DNA from: an uncultured Lachnospiraceae bacterium
Lineage (GTDB): Bacteria; Bacillota; Clostridia; Lachnospirales; Lachnospiraceae
Assembly (NCBI GenBank): GCA_947625775.1
Contig: CANQPM010000004.1
Coordinates: forward strand, 1-64,000
Reading direction: 5' to 3'
Length of the DNA: 64,000 bases
Shown here: positions 8,748-17,464 of the stretch, piece by piece
Numbering within the stretch: the first letter of the stretch is position 1
How the letters are laid out: every line of letters starts with the position of its first letter
Made by a program: the position numbers and the translations under genes
Notes under the pieces: generated by a model
Seen by the model: the letters and a program-made list of their open reading frames with translations, nothing else
Database searches by the model: none
What the model was told of the DNA's origin: nothing

Positions 8748-9187
8748 TCCATTCCCTTCCAACAGAAAAAGCCCTCTGATAACGCTATTTTTTCCATTAT
8801 TTCTTTCATGCTTTCTGACAAATTATATACAGTGAAATTTAAACAGTCCCATTCAAAGACAAGCAGCGCATCTTCGTCTGGAAACAAAATATTTAGTGTC
8901 CCAGAATGATTTTCCATAATCTCACTGACAGCGGCTTCTATGTCTGCTGGTTTTGGATTATTATTCCATCCGTTCCAAAGAATAGAAGTGCGGTAGTAGC
9001 ACATCAGTTTTAGTATAATATTGACATATCTATTTTTCATTTCATGGCGCTTTTTGCTGCTGAGCAGATAATCTTCAACATCAAAAAAATGTCCGTTGCT
9101 AGTATTCGGAACTCTTTGCGGCAGAAAATCTATTACATGGCAAGGCTTTTCAAGCAGCTCATTTATTTTTTTGAACATATCATTCAT
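8744..9187 (-). CDS. Hypothetical protein (147 aa)
   Basis: I do not recognise this acidic cytoplasmic-looking protein. It has no signal peptide or membrane segment, a W-N-G-W-N-N-N-P-K-P segment near residue 73 and a C-terminal amphipathic helix. It converges on the araC remnant, overlapping its stop by four bases. The size and composition resemble orphan immunity proteins of polymorphic toxin systems, but there is no toxin beside it, so that is only a suggestion. Confidence 0.6.
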   Translation of the reverse strand: MNDMFKKINELLEKPCHVIDFLPQRVPNTSNGHFFDVEDYLLSSKKRHEMKNRYVNIILKLMCYYRTSILWNGWNNNPKPADIEAAVSEIMENHSGTLNILFPDEDALLVFEWDCLNFTVYNLSESMKEIMEKIALSEGFFCWKGMD

Positions 9188-9777
9188 TTATTTATTTGTC
9201 TCCTGCAAACTTTGGGTTGTTTCATTAACATAATACCACAATTATCATCGTTTTTCATATGCATTTTTATTAAATTTCTTCCTCTCTCTGTGTTTCCATA
9301 TTCAGTATTTTATTCTGATGTATGTTTTTGTTTTGAGTTATATTGTACTATGAGAAATTTTTATAAAGTGCTGTGATTTTCATAAATATAGAGAGTTCTA
9401 ACTTTCTCAAAAACGCCACTGTTTATGGGCTTTTAAGTATATTATTTTTCCTGTTCTTAACAGACTAATTTATTATCATGTATATTTGCGAATTGGATAA
9501 GCATTAGCAGGTATCTGTTTTTATAGGGAAAGATAATAGAGTACAAAAAGGCAGGTGTCCATTTTTTATAAGGAAAGATAATATTGGTACAAGAAATGAG
9601 GTAATGTTTATAAAATTTTAATAGTTGGCTTGAAATGGCATGAAAGGTATTTTAGTGAAGATAACTTATATTTTTATAGATAATTTTCATATAGTTACAC
9701 ATGAGATAAAATTGAAAAAAGAGTGTCTTTATGGTATTCTAATGGTAAAATAACAAGAGTTTGTGGAGGAAAGAGTT
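9188..9777. other. AT-rich intergenic region with a tandem imperfect repeat
   Basis: No gene is supported in this ~590-bp stretch. It contains two consecutive imperfect copies of a ~41-bp unit (9507-9546 and 9551-9592), both starting GCAGGT and containing GGAAAGATAATA, about 80% alike. The GGAGGA site for the next gene lies at 9765-9770. Confidence 0.5.
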
Positions 9778-10197
9778 ATGGCAGTTTCACGGATAAAAGC
9801 GGTGCTTCCGTCGGGCGTGCAAAAGGTTTGGAGCATTGTTACTTCTCTGGAAGATTATAAATGGAGAAGTGATTTAGACAGGATAGAGGTATTGAATGAA
9901 AATCAGTTTGTTGAATATACAAAGATAGGCTTTCCCACGACCTTTACCGTCACATTGTCAGAGCCATTCAAGAGATGGGAATTTGATATGGAAAACAGCA
10001 ATATGAGCGGACACTGGACTGGGATTTTTGCTGAAAAAGACGGGCAGACGGAAATTGAGTTTACGGAAAATGTAGTTCCCAAAAAGCTGATTATGAAGCC
10101 CTTTGTAAAGGCGTTTCTGAAAAAACAGCAGAAGCAGTATGTAGCTGACTTAGAGAAAGCATTGCAGAATAGCGGAATACAAAATGACAAAATATAA
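9778..10197 (+). CDS. SRPBCC-fold protein (START/polyketide-cyclase-like)
   Basis: The ~139-residue product has the SRPBCC layout: an opening strand (S-R-I-K-A-V-L-P), a V-W-S-I-V-T-S-L-E-D-Y-K-W-R helix, a W-T-G-I-F strand and a long C-terminal helix ending in L-E-K-A-L. Such proteins bind hydrophobic ligands in a deep pocket; the ligand here is unknown. I chose ATG 9778 because GGAGGA (9765-9770) is well spaced from it; the GTG at 9763 would overlap that site. Confidence 0.75.
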   Translation: MAVSRIKAVLPSGVQKVWSIVTSLEDYKWRSDLDRIEVLNENQFVEYTKIGFPTTFTVTLSEPFKRWEFDMENSNMSGHWTGIFAEKDGQTEIEFTENVVPKKLIMKPFVKAFLKKQQKQYVADLEKALQNSGIQNDKI

Positions 10198-10318
10198 TGA
10201 ACGGGTAGACATTTAAGCTGCGATTTTTAATGAGCGTGGAATACATTTCTAAAACTTTTTGATGGATTCGCGGCAGATATATATACAAGAAACGTCTTAT
10301 GAAGGGTGGAATGCATAT

Positions 10319-10873
10319 ATGTATGTTGACAATATTGTTATAAATGACAAAAAAGGCAGAGAAATAATTATTAGAAGCGCTGAAGAAAAAGATGCGCAGG
10401 ATTTAATAGATTTTTTGAAAATTGTATCATCTGAAACGCCTTTTTTAATACGTGATCCTGATGAGGTAACGCTGTCAGTGGAGCAGGAGAAAGATTTTAT
10501 AAATGCTAAAAAGGATAGTGAAAGTGAGCTGCTTATGGTTGCTGAGATTGATGGCAGGCATATAGGAACTTGTTCTCTAATGAGCCTTGGAGGTTTTAAA
10601 AGGCACAGGCATAGGTGTGATGTCGCTATTGCCTTATATAAAGAATATTGCGGCTGCGGGATTGGAAGGTTAGTGCTTGAGACAGTTTTGGATATTGCAA
10701 AAAAGACGGGATATGAGCAAGCAGAGCTTGAGGTAATCACCAGCAATAAATCTGCGGTAGCTTTATATGAAAAGCTTGGATTTAAAATATACGGTACCTT
10801 TCCAGACAATATGAAGTATGCTGACGGCACATATGCTGACGCATATTATATGATGAAAAAGCTGCAGGTTTAA
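10319..10873 (+). CDS. GNAT-family N-acetyltransferase
   Basis: This is a full GNAT domain: core strand E-I-I-I-R-S-A-E-E-K-D-A, then the acetyl-CoA loop (C-G-C-G-I-G-R, near residue 120) and a C-terminal S-A-V-A-L-Y-E-K-L-G-F motif typical of the RimI-like branch. Substrate unknown. The open frame extends to 10259, but AAGGGTGGA at 10302-10310 is placed eight bases before ATG 10319, so that start is preferred. A terminator follows. Confidence 0.85.
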   Translation: MYVDNIVINDKKGREIIIRSAEEKDAQDLIDFLKIVSSETPFLIRDPDEVTLSVEQEKDFINAKKDSESELLMVAEIDGRHIGTCSLMSLGGFKRHRHRCDVAIALYKEYCGCGIGRLVLETVLDIAKKTGYEQAELEVITSNKSAVALYEKLGFKIYGTFPDNMKYADGTYADAYYMMKKLQV

Positions 10874-10942
10874 GTTTGCTAAGAACAGTTTACGATTTGC
10901 TTGCAGGGCAGTCGCAACAAGGAACAAATAAACAAGATATAG

Positions 10943-10985
10943 TATAATGTCCAACAAATCATACATTTGCGACATTATATTTTTT
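10943..10985 (+). terminator. Terminator after the GNAT gene
   Basis: Stem tataatgtc (10943-10951) pairs with gacattata (10971-10979), with additional CAAAT/ATTTG pairing inside, followed by a T run to 10985. Confidence 0.75.
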
Positions 10986-11108
10986 AATCCTAAGCAAATC
11001 ATAAAAAGTCTGAAGAAGCCCAAAAAAGCCCCCCAAAAGCAAAAATGCGTGTAAAATATTAACATCTGTGGTATAATATAGCAAATTTAAAGAGAGAGGA
11101 AATGCAGT

Positions 11109-12152
11109 ATGGTTAGAATAGTACGGTATGATATTTTGCGTGTTGTTTCAAGCTTTGCCATAGTCCTTTTGCATGTTTCGGCAAGTTATTGGAGCGTAGT
11201 TGACGTGGGCGGAAATGCTTTTGTTGTTATGACGATTTACAACAGTTTTACGCGTTTTGCAGTGCCAGTCTTTTTTATGTTGAGCGGGCTTTTTCTTGTC
11301 AATCCGCAGCGGGAGAATGTTGCAGTCGGGAAGCGGTTTTTAAAATTACTGGTTTTATTTTACATATGGTCTGCATTCTACGCTTTTCAGGGAGTGGCTG
11401 TAGACGCGCTGCACGGTGAATTTGTGGAGCAGGCTTGGAAAGGCGCGGTAGAGAGATTTATATTTGGTCACATACATATGTGGTTTGTTCATATGCTTCT
11501 GGGATTTTACTTATTAATCCCAGTTGCAAGGCAGTTGTGCGCAAAGAAGGAGGCGGTGCAGTATTACCTGATATTGTGGGTTGTGTTCCAGTATTTGATT
11601 CCCTTTATAACAAAAATGTTTCATTTTACTACATTTCAGGCAAAAATTGACAGTATGGGAATGAACATTTTAGTCGGCAACTTTGGATATTTTATGCTGG
11701 GGTATTACCTGAGCGTTTTGGATATACGAAAGGAAATACGGACGATTATTTACGCAATGGGGATTATTTCAGTCGGACTGACGCCTTTTTTGACAATTCG
11801 TGAATGTCGGGCATCAGACCTTTATGTGGACACATGGTTTAGCCCAGCGTCAATCAATATTCTGATTATGAGCGTGGCGATTTTCGTGTTTTTCAAATAT
11901 AGCCCTATTTTTGATGGCAGCAGAATAAAAAATGCCGACGTATGGGCAAGGCTCTCCAGATACACATTTTTTATCTATATGTTCCATATGTTTGTGATTG
12001 AAAAGCTGAATTTAATCGGGATTACGACGGTTTCCTTTCCAGCCGTTATTTCCGTGCCTGTATTGACAGTGTTTACGTTTTCGGTCAGCCTGCTCGGGGC
12101 GTTTATAGTGGACCATATACCAGTGCTTAAAAAGATAATTATGCTTCATTAG
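11109..12152 (+). CDS. Membrane acyltransferase (acyltransferase-3 / OatA-like)
   Basis: The 347-residue integral membrane protein has about ten hydrophobic helices. It begins with the family hallmark Y-D-I-L-R-V-V-S-S-F-A-I-V-L-L-H (residues 7-22), including the conserved His, followed by R-F-A-V-P-V-F-F-M-L-S-G. Relatives O-acylate peptidoglycan, exopolysaccharide or macrolides across the membrane. No SGNH domain is fused and no glycan genes adjoin, so the acceptor is unknown. AGAGAGAGG lies about ten bases before the ATG, and a TATAAT at 11072-11077 may be its -10 box. Confidence 0.88.
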   Translation: MVRIVRYDILRVVSSFAIVLLHVSASYWSVVDVGGNAFVVMTIYNSFTRFAVPVFFMLSGLFLVNPQRENVAVGKRFLKLLVLFYIWSAFYAFQGVAVDALHGEFVEQAWKGAVERFIFGHIHMWFVHMLLGFYLLIPVARQLCAKKEAVQYYLILWVVFQYLIPFITKMFHFTTFQAKIDSMGMNILVGNFGYFMLGYYLSVLDIRKEIRTIIYAMGIISVGLTPFLTIRECRASDLYVDTWFSPASINILIMSVAIFVFFKYSPIFDGSRIKNADVWARLSRYTFFIYMFHMFVIEKLNLIGITTVSFPAVISVPVLTVFTFSVSLLGAFIVDHIPVLKKIIMLH

Positions 12153-12303
12153 AATATTTGCGCGCAGAGGATATTCCATTGCAGGATAAGTAAATTACAG
12201 AAAAAGAAGCATTGCTTTACATTTTTTGCCATGATATTATGAAGCAAAGCACGCAGAAAATGTTAGCGGATAAAAGCAGAATGGAGGATTTTGATATTTA
12301 AGC

Positions 12304-12495
12304 GGGGGCGGATATGCGAATCCGTTTGTAATGCTGAGGTTGGGGGAAAGCTGTCTGGAAATCGGCGATGAAAAAAATGCCACGGAATATCTGCTCAGGG
12401 CTTATATGATGGAAGGAAAAGAAATATTTGCAGGAGAAGGCGACAAGCAGAAATATTTTGAGTTTTTGAGAACACATGTTGATATTGGGGAATAA
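12304..12495 (+). pseudogene. C-terminal remnant of a tetratricopeptide-like protein
   Basis: Reading from 12304 to the TAA at 12493 gives about 63 residues beginning G-G-G-Y-A-N-P-F-V-M-L-R-L-G-E with E-Y-L-L-R-A-Y-M in the middle. This strongly resembles the C-terminal end of TPR-like proteins seen beside polymorphic toxin/immunity genes. There is no start codon or ribosome-binding site, and a stop lies just upstream at 12292. The flanking stretch 12153-12303 has nothing else recognisable. Confidence 0.6.
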
Positions 12496-12584
12496 GCTTA
12501 TCTTGAAGAAGGCAAAGGACAGGCAACGGCGATTGGCAGTGCGCAAGTATTAATGGCGAGTTTTTGGGGTGAAGATTATACATA

Positions 12585-13322
12585 ATGGAAAAGAATTATA
12601 AAATCTTAAACAGGGACCAGATAAAATATTTGGCAATCATTTTGATGACGTTTAACCACATTGCGCATATCCTAATGACGCCAGGAAGCACCGTTTATGA
12701 AATATTTGAGGATATAGGGTATTTTACTTCTATTACAATGTGCTATTTTTGCGTCGAAGGCTATTTCTATACCCGCTCAAGGAAAAATTATGCAAAGCGT
12801 CTGTTCATATTCGCTTTAATATCAGAAATACCGTATATTTTGGCTATGGGATATTTTCAGCTGAATGTTATGTTCACATTTTTAATCTGCTTTTATATTT
12901 TGGTAATATTGGACAGCAGGCTGAATAAAATCCAGAAAATATTGTCTGTCGCGGGATTAACCTTGCTCTCAATATTCTGCGATTGCGCCCTGATTCTGCC
13001 GATAGCCACATTATTATTCAGATTCAGCAAAGGCAGCAAAACAAGGCAAGTGCTGTCGTGGATAACAATGTGCGCTATTTTCTTCGCATTGAACGTGCCA
13101 GGCTACGCGCCCGCCGATGCGCCACACCCGTTTTTATCCCCATATGCCCTGTTACACAGCTTTTACGCAATAATCGCATGGATTACGGCAGGAATTATAA
13201 TCACAGTATTTTACAACGGAAAAAAGTCCGAAAAAAATAAAACCTTTAATAAGTGGGCATTTTACATATACTATCCGTTGCATTTAACAATATTATGGGG
13301 AATCAAATATTTTCTATTATAA
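12585..13322 (+). CDS. TraX-family membrane protein
   Basis: The 245-residue protein matches the TraX family: it opens with N-R-D-Q-I-K-Y-L-A-I-I-L-M-T-F-N-H-I-A-H, then about seven further membrane helices, and closes with the Y-Y-P-L-H-L motif near residue 235. In F plasmids TraX acetylates pilin, but chromosomal clostridial relatives are probably general membrane acetyltransferases. It is distant from the conjugation genes here, so a transfer role is not implied. Confidence 0.85.
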   Translation: MEKNYKILNRDQIKYLAIILMTFNHIAHILMTPGSTVYEIFEDIGYFTSITMCYFCVEGYFYTRSRKNYAKRLFIFALISEIPYILAMGYFQLNVMFTFLICFYILVILDSRLNKIQKILSVAGLTLLSIFCDCALILPIATLLFRFSKGSKTRQVLSWITMCAIFFALNVPGYAPADAPHPFLSPYALLHSFYAIIAWITAGIIITVFYNGKKSEKNKTFNKWAFYIYYPLHLTILWGIKYFLL

Positions 13323-13479
13323 GATCTCTTTTCAAGTAAAAGTGTGTTTGCATATTGATACATTATCATTCAGTGAATAATTAAGAATTATCAATATTGT
13401 AGCCCATTTATCAATATGATATACGGGATATGCATTACAGGCAAAATAGACAATGTAAATTTAATTGTAGGATAGAATT

Positions 13480-13707
13480 ATGGAATATAAGCCAGAAAAA
13501 TCAAATGAAGAATCTCATAATCATAATAATTGCTGGATAGCTGGGAGAATATATTTCAATAGGGAAGATAAAAGGATAATTGTTAAGCGTTCGCACAGCG
13601 GGTTTGGCTATACTATGAATCTGGGAAATAAATGGACATGGGTATTTAATATTATTGTTATTATTCTCGCCGTTCTTTTTGCGGTTATAGTGGCTCGTGT
13701 TTTTTAA
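13480..13707 (+). CDS. Small DUF5808-like membrane protein
   Basis: The 75-residue protein has a cytosolic N-terminus rich in Asn/His, a short conserved-looking stretch (Y-F-N-R-E-D-K-R-I-I-V-K ... G-F-G-Y-T-M-N-L-G-N) resembling DUF5808, and one C-terminal membrane helix (about 52-72). Function is unknown. No strong ribosome-binding site is visible. Confidence 0.6.
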   Translation: MEYKPEKSNEESHNHNNCWIAGRIYFNREDKRIIVKRSHSGFGYTMNLGNKWTWVFNIIVIILAVLFAVIVARVF

Positions 13708-13751
13708 TTTTGTACCATTTATGTGAACTGGGCGTTTGGGAGGAATGTGAT

Positions 13752-14294
13752 ATGGATAACCTTACAATCTCATTAACAATGTGGGGTAATTTGCGCGGCG
13801 ATTATAAATGGCTTGAATGGTATGCTGATATGAAAAAAATATTTCAGGTGTTTGAACTCAATATTACACATTTGGGAGCAACGGGTTCACAATATCCAAA
13901 GAAGGTAGTTACTGTTGCGCGTAAAGAAAAAGAAATATTAAAAAAAATTGAAGACGGAAATCCTCTAACTGATTTTAGCTGCTATTCCCTTCCAAAGGAT
14001 TATAAGGCAGCCGTTTTTGATTATAATCTTTTAATTTATAGAGAAAGCTCTTTGATAACGCTAATTGCAGGGAAGGAATATTATGAAGATAAAAAAATTG
14101 ATTCATGCATAGCAGTCTTCAATAAATATATTGACATGAACAGGGGACAAATATATGAGATGGACAGAAAAGACACTCCGTGGCTTTACGCTTTTGGAGA
14201 AAATGATATTTCTTTTTACAAATCATTGAGAGTAATTAAAGATAGCGCTTATGTTGGCTTACCGGATGGCGGAGGTTTTTGGTGTGAGCGTTGA
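13752..14294 (+). CDS. Orphan immunity-like protein with a displaced C-terminus
   Basis: The 180-residue soluble protein is of a kind common in immunity arrays, but I cannot name the family. ATG 13752 is chosen because GGGAGG lies eight bases upstream; a TTG-initiated extension to 13710 has none. The last ~17 residues are read out of frame through DNA that in another frame encodes the end of a helix-turn-helix regulator. The native C-terminus has therefore probably been replaced by recombination. Confidence 0.55.
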   Translation: MDNLTISLTMWGNLRGDYKWLEWYADMKKIFQVFELNITHLGATGSQYPKKVVTVARKEKEILKKIEDGNPLTDFSCYSLPKDYKAAVFDYNLLIYRESSLITLIAGKEYYEDKKIDSCIAVFNKYIDMNRGQIYEMDRKDTPWLYAFGENDISFYKSLRVIKDSAYVGLPDGGGFWCER

Positions 14295-14331
14295 GGAATT
14301 GCGTCGCTTAAAAGAGAACAAGGAGCCGATT
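14248..14331 (+). pseudogene. C-terminal scrap of an XRE-type transcription regulator
   Basis: In the frame of 14251 the sequence reads L-A-Y-R-M-A-E-V-F-G-V-S-V-E-E-L followed by K-E-N-K, the standard end of an XRE helix-turn-helix domain. The rest of the regulator is absent. It overlaps the end of the preceding gene in another frame and runs in frame into the next one. Confidence 0.6.
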
Positions 14332-15057
14332 ATGGAAAATAAAGTTAATGAGTATGCGTTGAAGACACGGGAATTTTTCGTGGACAAATTAGACTTTTTA
14401 GATGGTGAAGTCCAGGAATTTGAGCCTTCTGACAATGAAGGATATGGTGTTGCCGCTATGGATGTTAAATGGCGAAGCGGGATACATCTGATTATCTGGC
14501 AAAGTTTATGGCGTATAGATTATTATGTCGAGCGCAATGGAGAACAGATTTCCAACACTTTTGTCGTAGGAAAACCTAAAGCGGATTCATTCATTTATAT
14601 CCAACGGCTCATTAACGATATCAATAGCGGACGGTATGACAACAAAGCTACCCCTCTTGAAAAACATTTAAAATATGTGCAGGAAAGAGGGCTGACAAGC
14701 TGCATGAATAATACGAAGTGGGATAAGGTTTTCGGCATTATCCGCAGCATGGAAGAAGAAACAGGCTATGGAATCCCTATAATGTATAAGCACCTTTTTG
14801 ACACAGAAGTTCCGGTTCAATATTGGACTGTCGGCGGGGATGAATATTTGAATAAAGGTATGTACAAATATATTGAGTGGTTAAAGATTCGGCCGGTTGT
14901 CTGCAATTGTGAGTATCGGGGACGGTTGATTGAACCTGAATATAGATATTATGACTTTACTTCTTTGCTTTTGGAGAAAATGAAGGCAGCTCATCTGCGC
15001 TTTGAATATCTGCAGCAGGAGAAAGCCTGTATGATTTATGGATATAAGATTTCATAG
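14332..15057 (+). CDS. Two-domain orphan immunity-like protein (C-terminal DUF6678-like)
   Basis: The ~241-residue product seems to be two modules joined. Residues 1-120 are a beta-rich domain with an I-H-L-I-I-W-Q-S-L-W-R-I-D-Y-Y core. From residue 125 a new internal Met opens M-N-N-T-K-W-D-K-V, the usual N-terminus of DUF6678-type proteins, which recur in toxin/immunity loci. AAGGAG at 14320-14325 supports ATG 14332. The open frame continues upstream only through the HTH scrap. Immunity function is inferred from family context; no cognate toxin is present. Confidence 0.55.
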   Translation: MENKVNEYALKTREFFVDKLDFLDGEVQEFEPSDNEGYGVAAMDVKWRSGIHLIIWQSLWRIDYYVERNGEQISNTFVVGKPKADSFIYIQRLINDINSGRYDNKATPLEKHLKYVQERGLTSCMNNTKWDKVFGIIRSMEEETGYGIPIMYKHLFDTEVPVQYWTVGGDEYLNKGMYKYIEWLKIRPVVCNCEYRGRLIEPEYRYYDFTSLLLEKMKAAHLRFEYLQQEKACMIYGYKIS

Positions 15058-15059
15058 AC

Positions 15060-15281
15060 AGAGGCTCCTGCGAGATTGACTTTGTCGTTGATACAGGGGA
15101 GCGGGCTGTTCCCGTTGAAGTAAAGGCGGAGGTAAATTTGAAAGCCAAGAGCCTGAAAACTTATCGGGAAAAATTTTCACCTGAAATTTCTGTCCGCACA
15201 TCTATGGCGGACTACAAAAAAGAAGAAGGGCTGGTTAATCTGCCGTTATATGCGATAGACCAGATTGCTGAGATAAATTGA
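15060..15281 (+). pseudogene. C-terminal remnant of a DUF4143 AAA ATPase
   Basis: About 73 residues in frame (R-G-S-C-E-I-D-F-V-V-D ... V-P-V-E-V-K-A ... Y-A-I-D-Q-I) match the nuclease-like C-terminal domain of AAA/DUF4143 ATPases, ending at TGA 15279. The N-terminal ATPase half is missing. An intact paralogous type of gene lies downstream at 16046. Confidence 0.7.
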
Positions 15282-15283
15282 AA

Positions 15284-15739
15284 ATGGAAAGTAGAAAAAG
15301 TAAGATGGAACCAATTGCTCCTAACCATATAAAAAAATATTGCGTTAAAGATAATACTGATCCGTGGTACTTATACTTATACAAAAAATTTGCAAGTAAA
15401 ACCTCATTTGTATATAAGGTAAAGTGTACGTGCCATTGTGAAAGGTTTGAAGTTTGCCAAGATGCGCATCCAAGTATTTTTGCAAAATGTTGTAATTGTG
15501 GGAATATGATTACGGTGTATGATTTAAAGTTTTATCCAGCGGCTACTAAACTTAACAAACAATTTACTATTAGTAAGGTCGATGAAAGAACGGTCCAAGT
15601 TTATGTAAACTATGAATATGATGATGAATTTTTGTATGAGAATGATGTTGAGTTTGATGCAAATGACATTACTTGGGGTAAAGTATTTATTGCAAATAGT
15701 GATGAATTAAAAAAGATTCTAGACGATGAAACAGCGTAA
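15284..15739 (+). CDS. Hypothetical Cys-rich protein (about 151 aa)
   Basis: Not recognised. It contains a zinc-ribbon-like cluster (C-T-C-H-C-E-R ... C-C-N-C-G-N, about residues 48-76), then an acidic C-terminal half rich in Asp/Asn/Glu. ATG 15284 is taken, though no good ribosome-binding site precedes it and ATG 15305 is possible. The low-GC composition and its place among immunity relics suggest an acquired orphan immunity gene. This is unproven. Confidence 0.5.
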   Translation: MESRKSKMEPIAPNHIKKYCVKDNTDPWYLYLYKKFASKTSFVYKVKCTCHCERFEVCQDAHPSIFAKCCNCGNMITVYDLKFYPAATKLNKQFTISKVDERTVQVYVNYEYDDEFLYENDVEFDANDITWGKVFIANSDELKKILDDETA

Positions 15740-15861
15740 ATATTAATAGATAATAAAATTGCATGAGATTATGTAATATATATTGTGCATAGTTAACGTA
15801 CATTGAGTAAATTTCATAAGTAGAATAGCGTAAAAATGTCCTTGCTTTGGGAAATAAAGAT

Positions 15862-15902
15862 GCCGCCGTATGGGAATGGACTCCTGTACGGCGGTTCTCT
15901 TA
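15862..15902 (+). terminator. Terminator-like hairpin
   Basis: ccgccgta (15863-15870) pairs with tacggcgg (15887-15894) and is followed by ttctctt. It probably ends transcription from the preceding small gene. Confidence 0.5.
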
Positions 15903-15940
15903 TGCCCGAAGAAGTGAAGAGATTTGTGTATGCTCCTTAT

Positions 15941-16042
15941 AGTTGCAAAAATCTATTTCAAAAGATTGCTCTTTTGCGCAGTTTGTGATATCATATAATA
16001 GAAAAATACAAATAGTTGCAAAAATCTATTGTAAAGGATCGC
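15941..16042 (+). repeat. Two 29-bp direct repeats bracketing the promoter of the AAA/DUF4143 gene
   Basis: agttgcaaaaatctattt and related bases at 15941-15969 recur at 16014-16042, differing at about three positions over 29 bp. Between them lies TATAAT at 15994-15999. The second copy reaches the AAAGGA ribosome-binding site of the gene at 16046. The pair may be operator sites or a small duplication. Confidence 0.6.
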
Positions 16043-16045
16043 AAT

Positions 16046-17341
16046 ATGGAAATCAAACGTGACTTATATCTGAATAAACTGATTAAACGCAAAGGGAATG
16101 GGTTGATTAAAGTGATAACTGGAATCAGAAGGTGCGGCAAATCCTATCTTCTGAACACATTGTTTTACCGTCATCTTTTGGAAAAAGGCGTGCCGGAAGA
16201 TCATATCATCCGATTTGCTTTTGACTCGGCAGATGACCTATATCTGATCGGGGAGAATTTAATCGAACTTGAAAAGAGAAACAGAAGAGCCGATCCTGAA
16301 AAGTTTATGGCATATATACGCTCCAAAATAACAGACGCTCAGATTTACTATCTTCTTCTTGACGAAGTACAGATGCTTGACTGTTTTGAAACTGTTTTGA
16401 ACGGCTATCTTCGTAAAGATAACATGGATGTATATGTTACCGGGAGCAACGCGAAATTCCTTTCAAGTGACATCATAACAGAATTTGCCGGCAGGGGTGA
16501 TGAAATTCATATGTACCCTTTAAGTTTCGCTGAATTTATGTCTGTTTATCCGGGAGATAAATATGAAGGGCTTTCACAATATATGCTGTATGGCGGGATT
16601 CCGATGGTGGTGCTCAAAGAGGGAGATGCTGACAAAGCCGCCACGTTGAACAACCTGTTTGACGAAATATATATCCGGGATATTTTTAAGCGCAATAAGG
16701 TAAAAAATCAGGGAGAGTTGGAAGATCTGCTGAATATTTTGTCATCGGCTGTCGGCTCGTTGACGAATCCTGAAAAGCTGAAAAATACTTTCCGCACCGT
16801 CAAAAAATCCAAGATTACGGCAGCAACGATCAAACGGTATTTAGATTATTTTGAGGATTCTTTTTTAATGGAGTCTGCACAGAGATACGATATACGGGGA
16901 AAAGCATATATTGAGACTCCTAGAAAATATTATTTTTCGGATTTGGGGCTGCGAAATTCCCGTATTAATTTTCGGCAATTTGAACAGACGCATATAATGG
17001 AAAATGTACTTTATAATGAACTGCGGATGAGGGGCTACAACGTAGATGTGGGAGTCGTAACAATCGCACAAAAAGACGCTGGCGGAAAAGTGATCCGTAA
17101 ACAGCTTGAGGTTGATTTTGTCTGCAATGCCGGTTCAAACAGATTGTATATACAGTCAGCGTATTCGATTCCTGATGCTGGAAAACAGGAACAGGAAACC
17201 AGACCATTCCGAAAAATTGATGATTCCTTCAGGAAAATAGTGGTGACAAAAGATACTGTGCCTTTCCACTATGATGAGCATGGGATTCAGATAATGAATA
17301 TCTATGATTTCCTTCTTGATCCGTCAAGGCTTGAGTGCTGA
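16046..17341 (+). CDS. AAA ATPase with C-terminal DUF4143 domain
   Basis: The ~431-residue protein has an N-terminal ATPase domain with Walker A (T-G-I-R-R-C-G-K-S, about residues 25-33) and Walker B (Y-L-L-L-D-E-V-Q), and a C-terminal DUF4143 domain with a nuclease-like E-V-D-F-V motif. These proteins are frequent, often mobile, and of uncertain role. ATG 16046 is preferred over the upstream TTG at 16016 because AAAGGA lies just before it. It is a complete counterpart of the broken copy at 15060-15281. Confidence 0.85.
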   Translation: MEIKRDLYLNKLIKRKGNGLIKVITGIRRCGKSYLLNTLFYRHLLEKGVPEDHIIRFAFDSADDLYLIGENLIELEKRNRRADPEKFMAYIRSKITDAQIYYLLLDEVQMLDCFETVLNGYLRKDNMDVYVTGSNAKFLSSDIITEFAGRGDEIHMYPLSFAEFMSVYPGDKYEGLSQYMLYGGIPMVVLKEGDADKAATLNNLFDEIYIRDIFKRNKVKNQGELEDLLNILSSAVGSLTNPEKLKNTFRTVKKSKITAATIKRYLDYFEDSFLMESAQRYDIRGKAYIETPRKYYFSDLGLRNSRINFRQFEQTHIMENVLYNELRMRGYNVDVGVVTIAQKDAGGKVIRKQLEVDFVCNAGSNRLYIQSAYSIPDAGKQEQETRPFRKIDDSFRKIVVTKDTVPFHYDEHGIQIMNIYDFLLDPSRLEC

Positions 17342-17464
17342 ATAAAAATAATCAAATTCATTGTAGATAATACAAAACAATAGTGGTATAATGTAATCTA
17401 TAGATTTTTCAAACACTACACACATTAACAATACACCACCACCCACAAAGGAGACACAATCACC

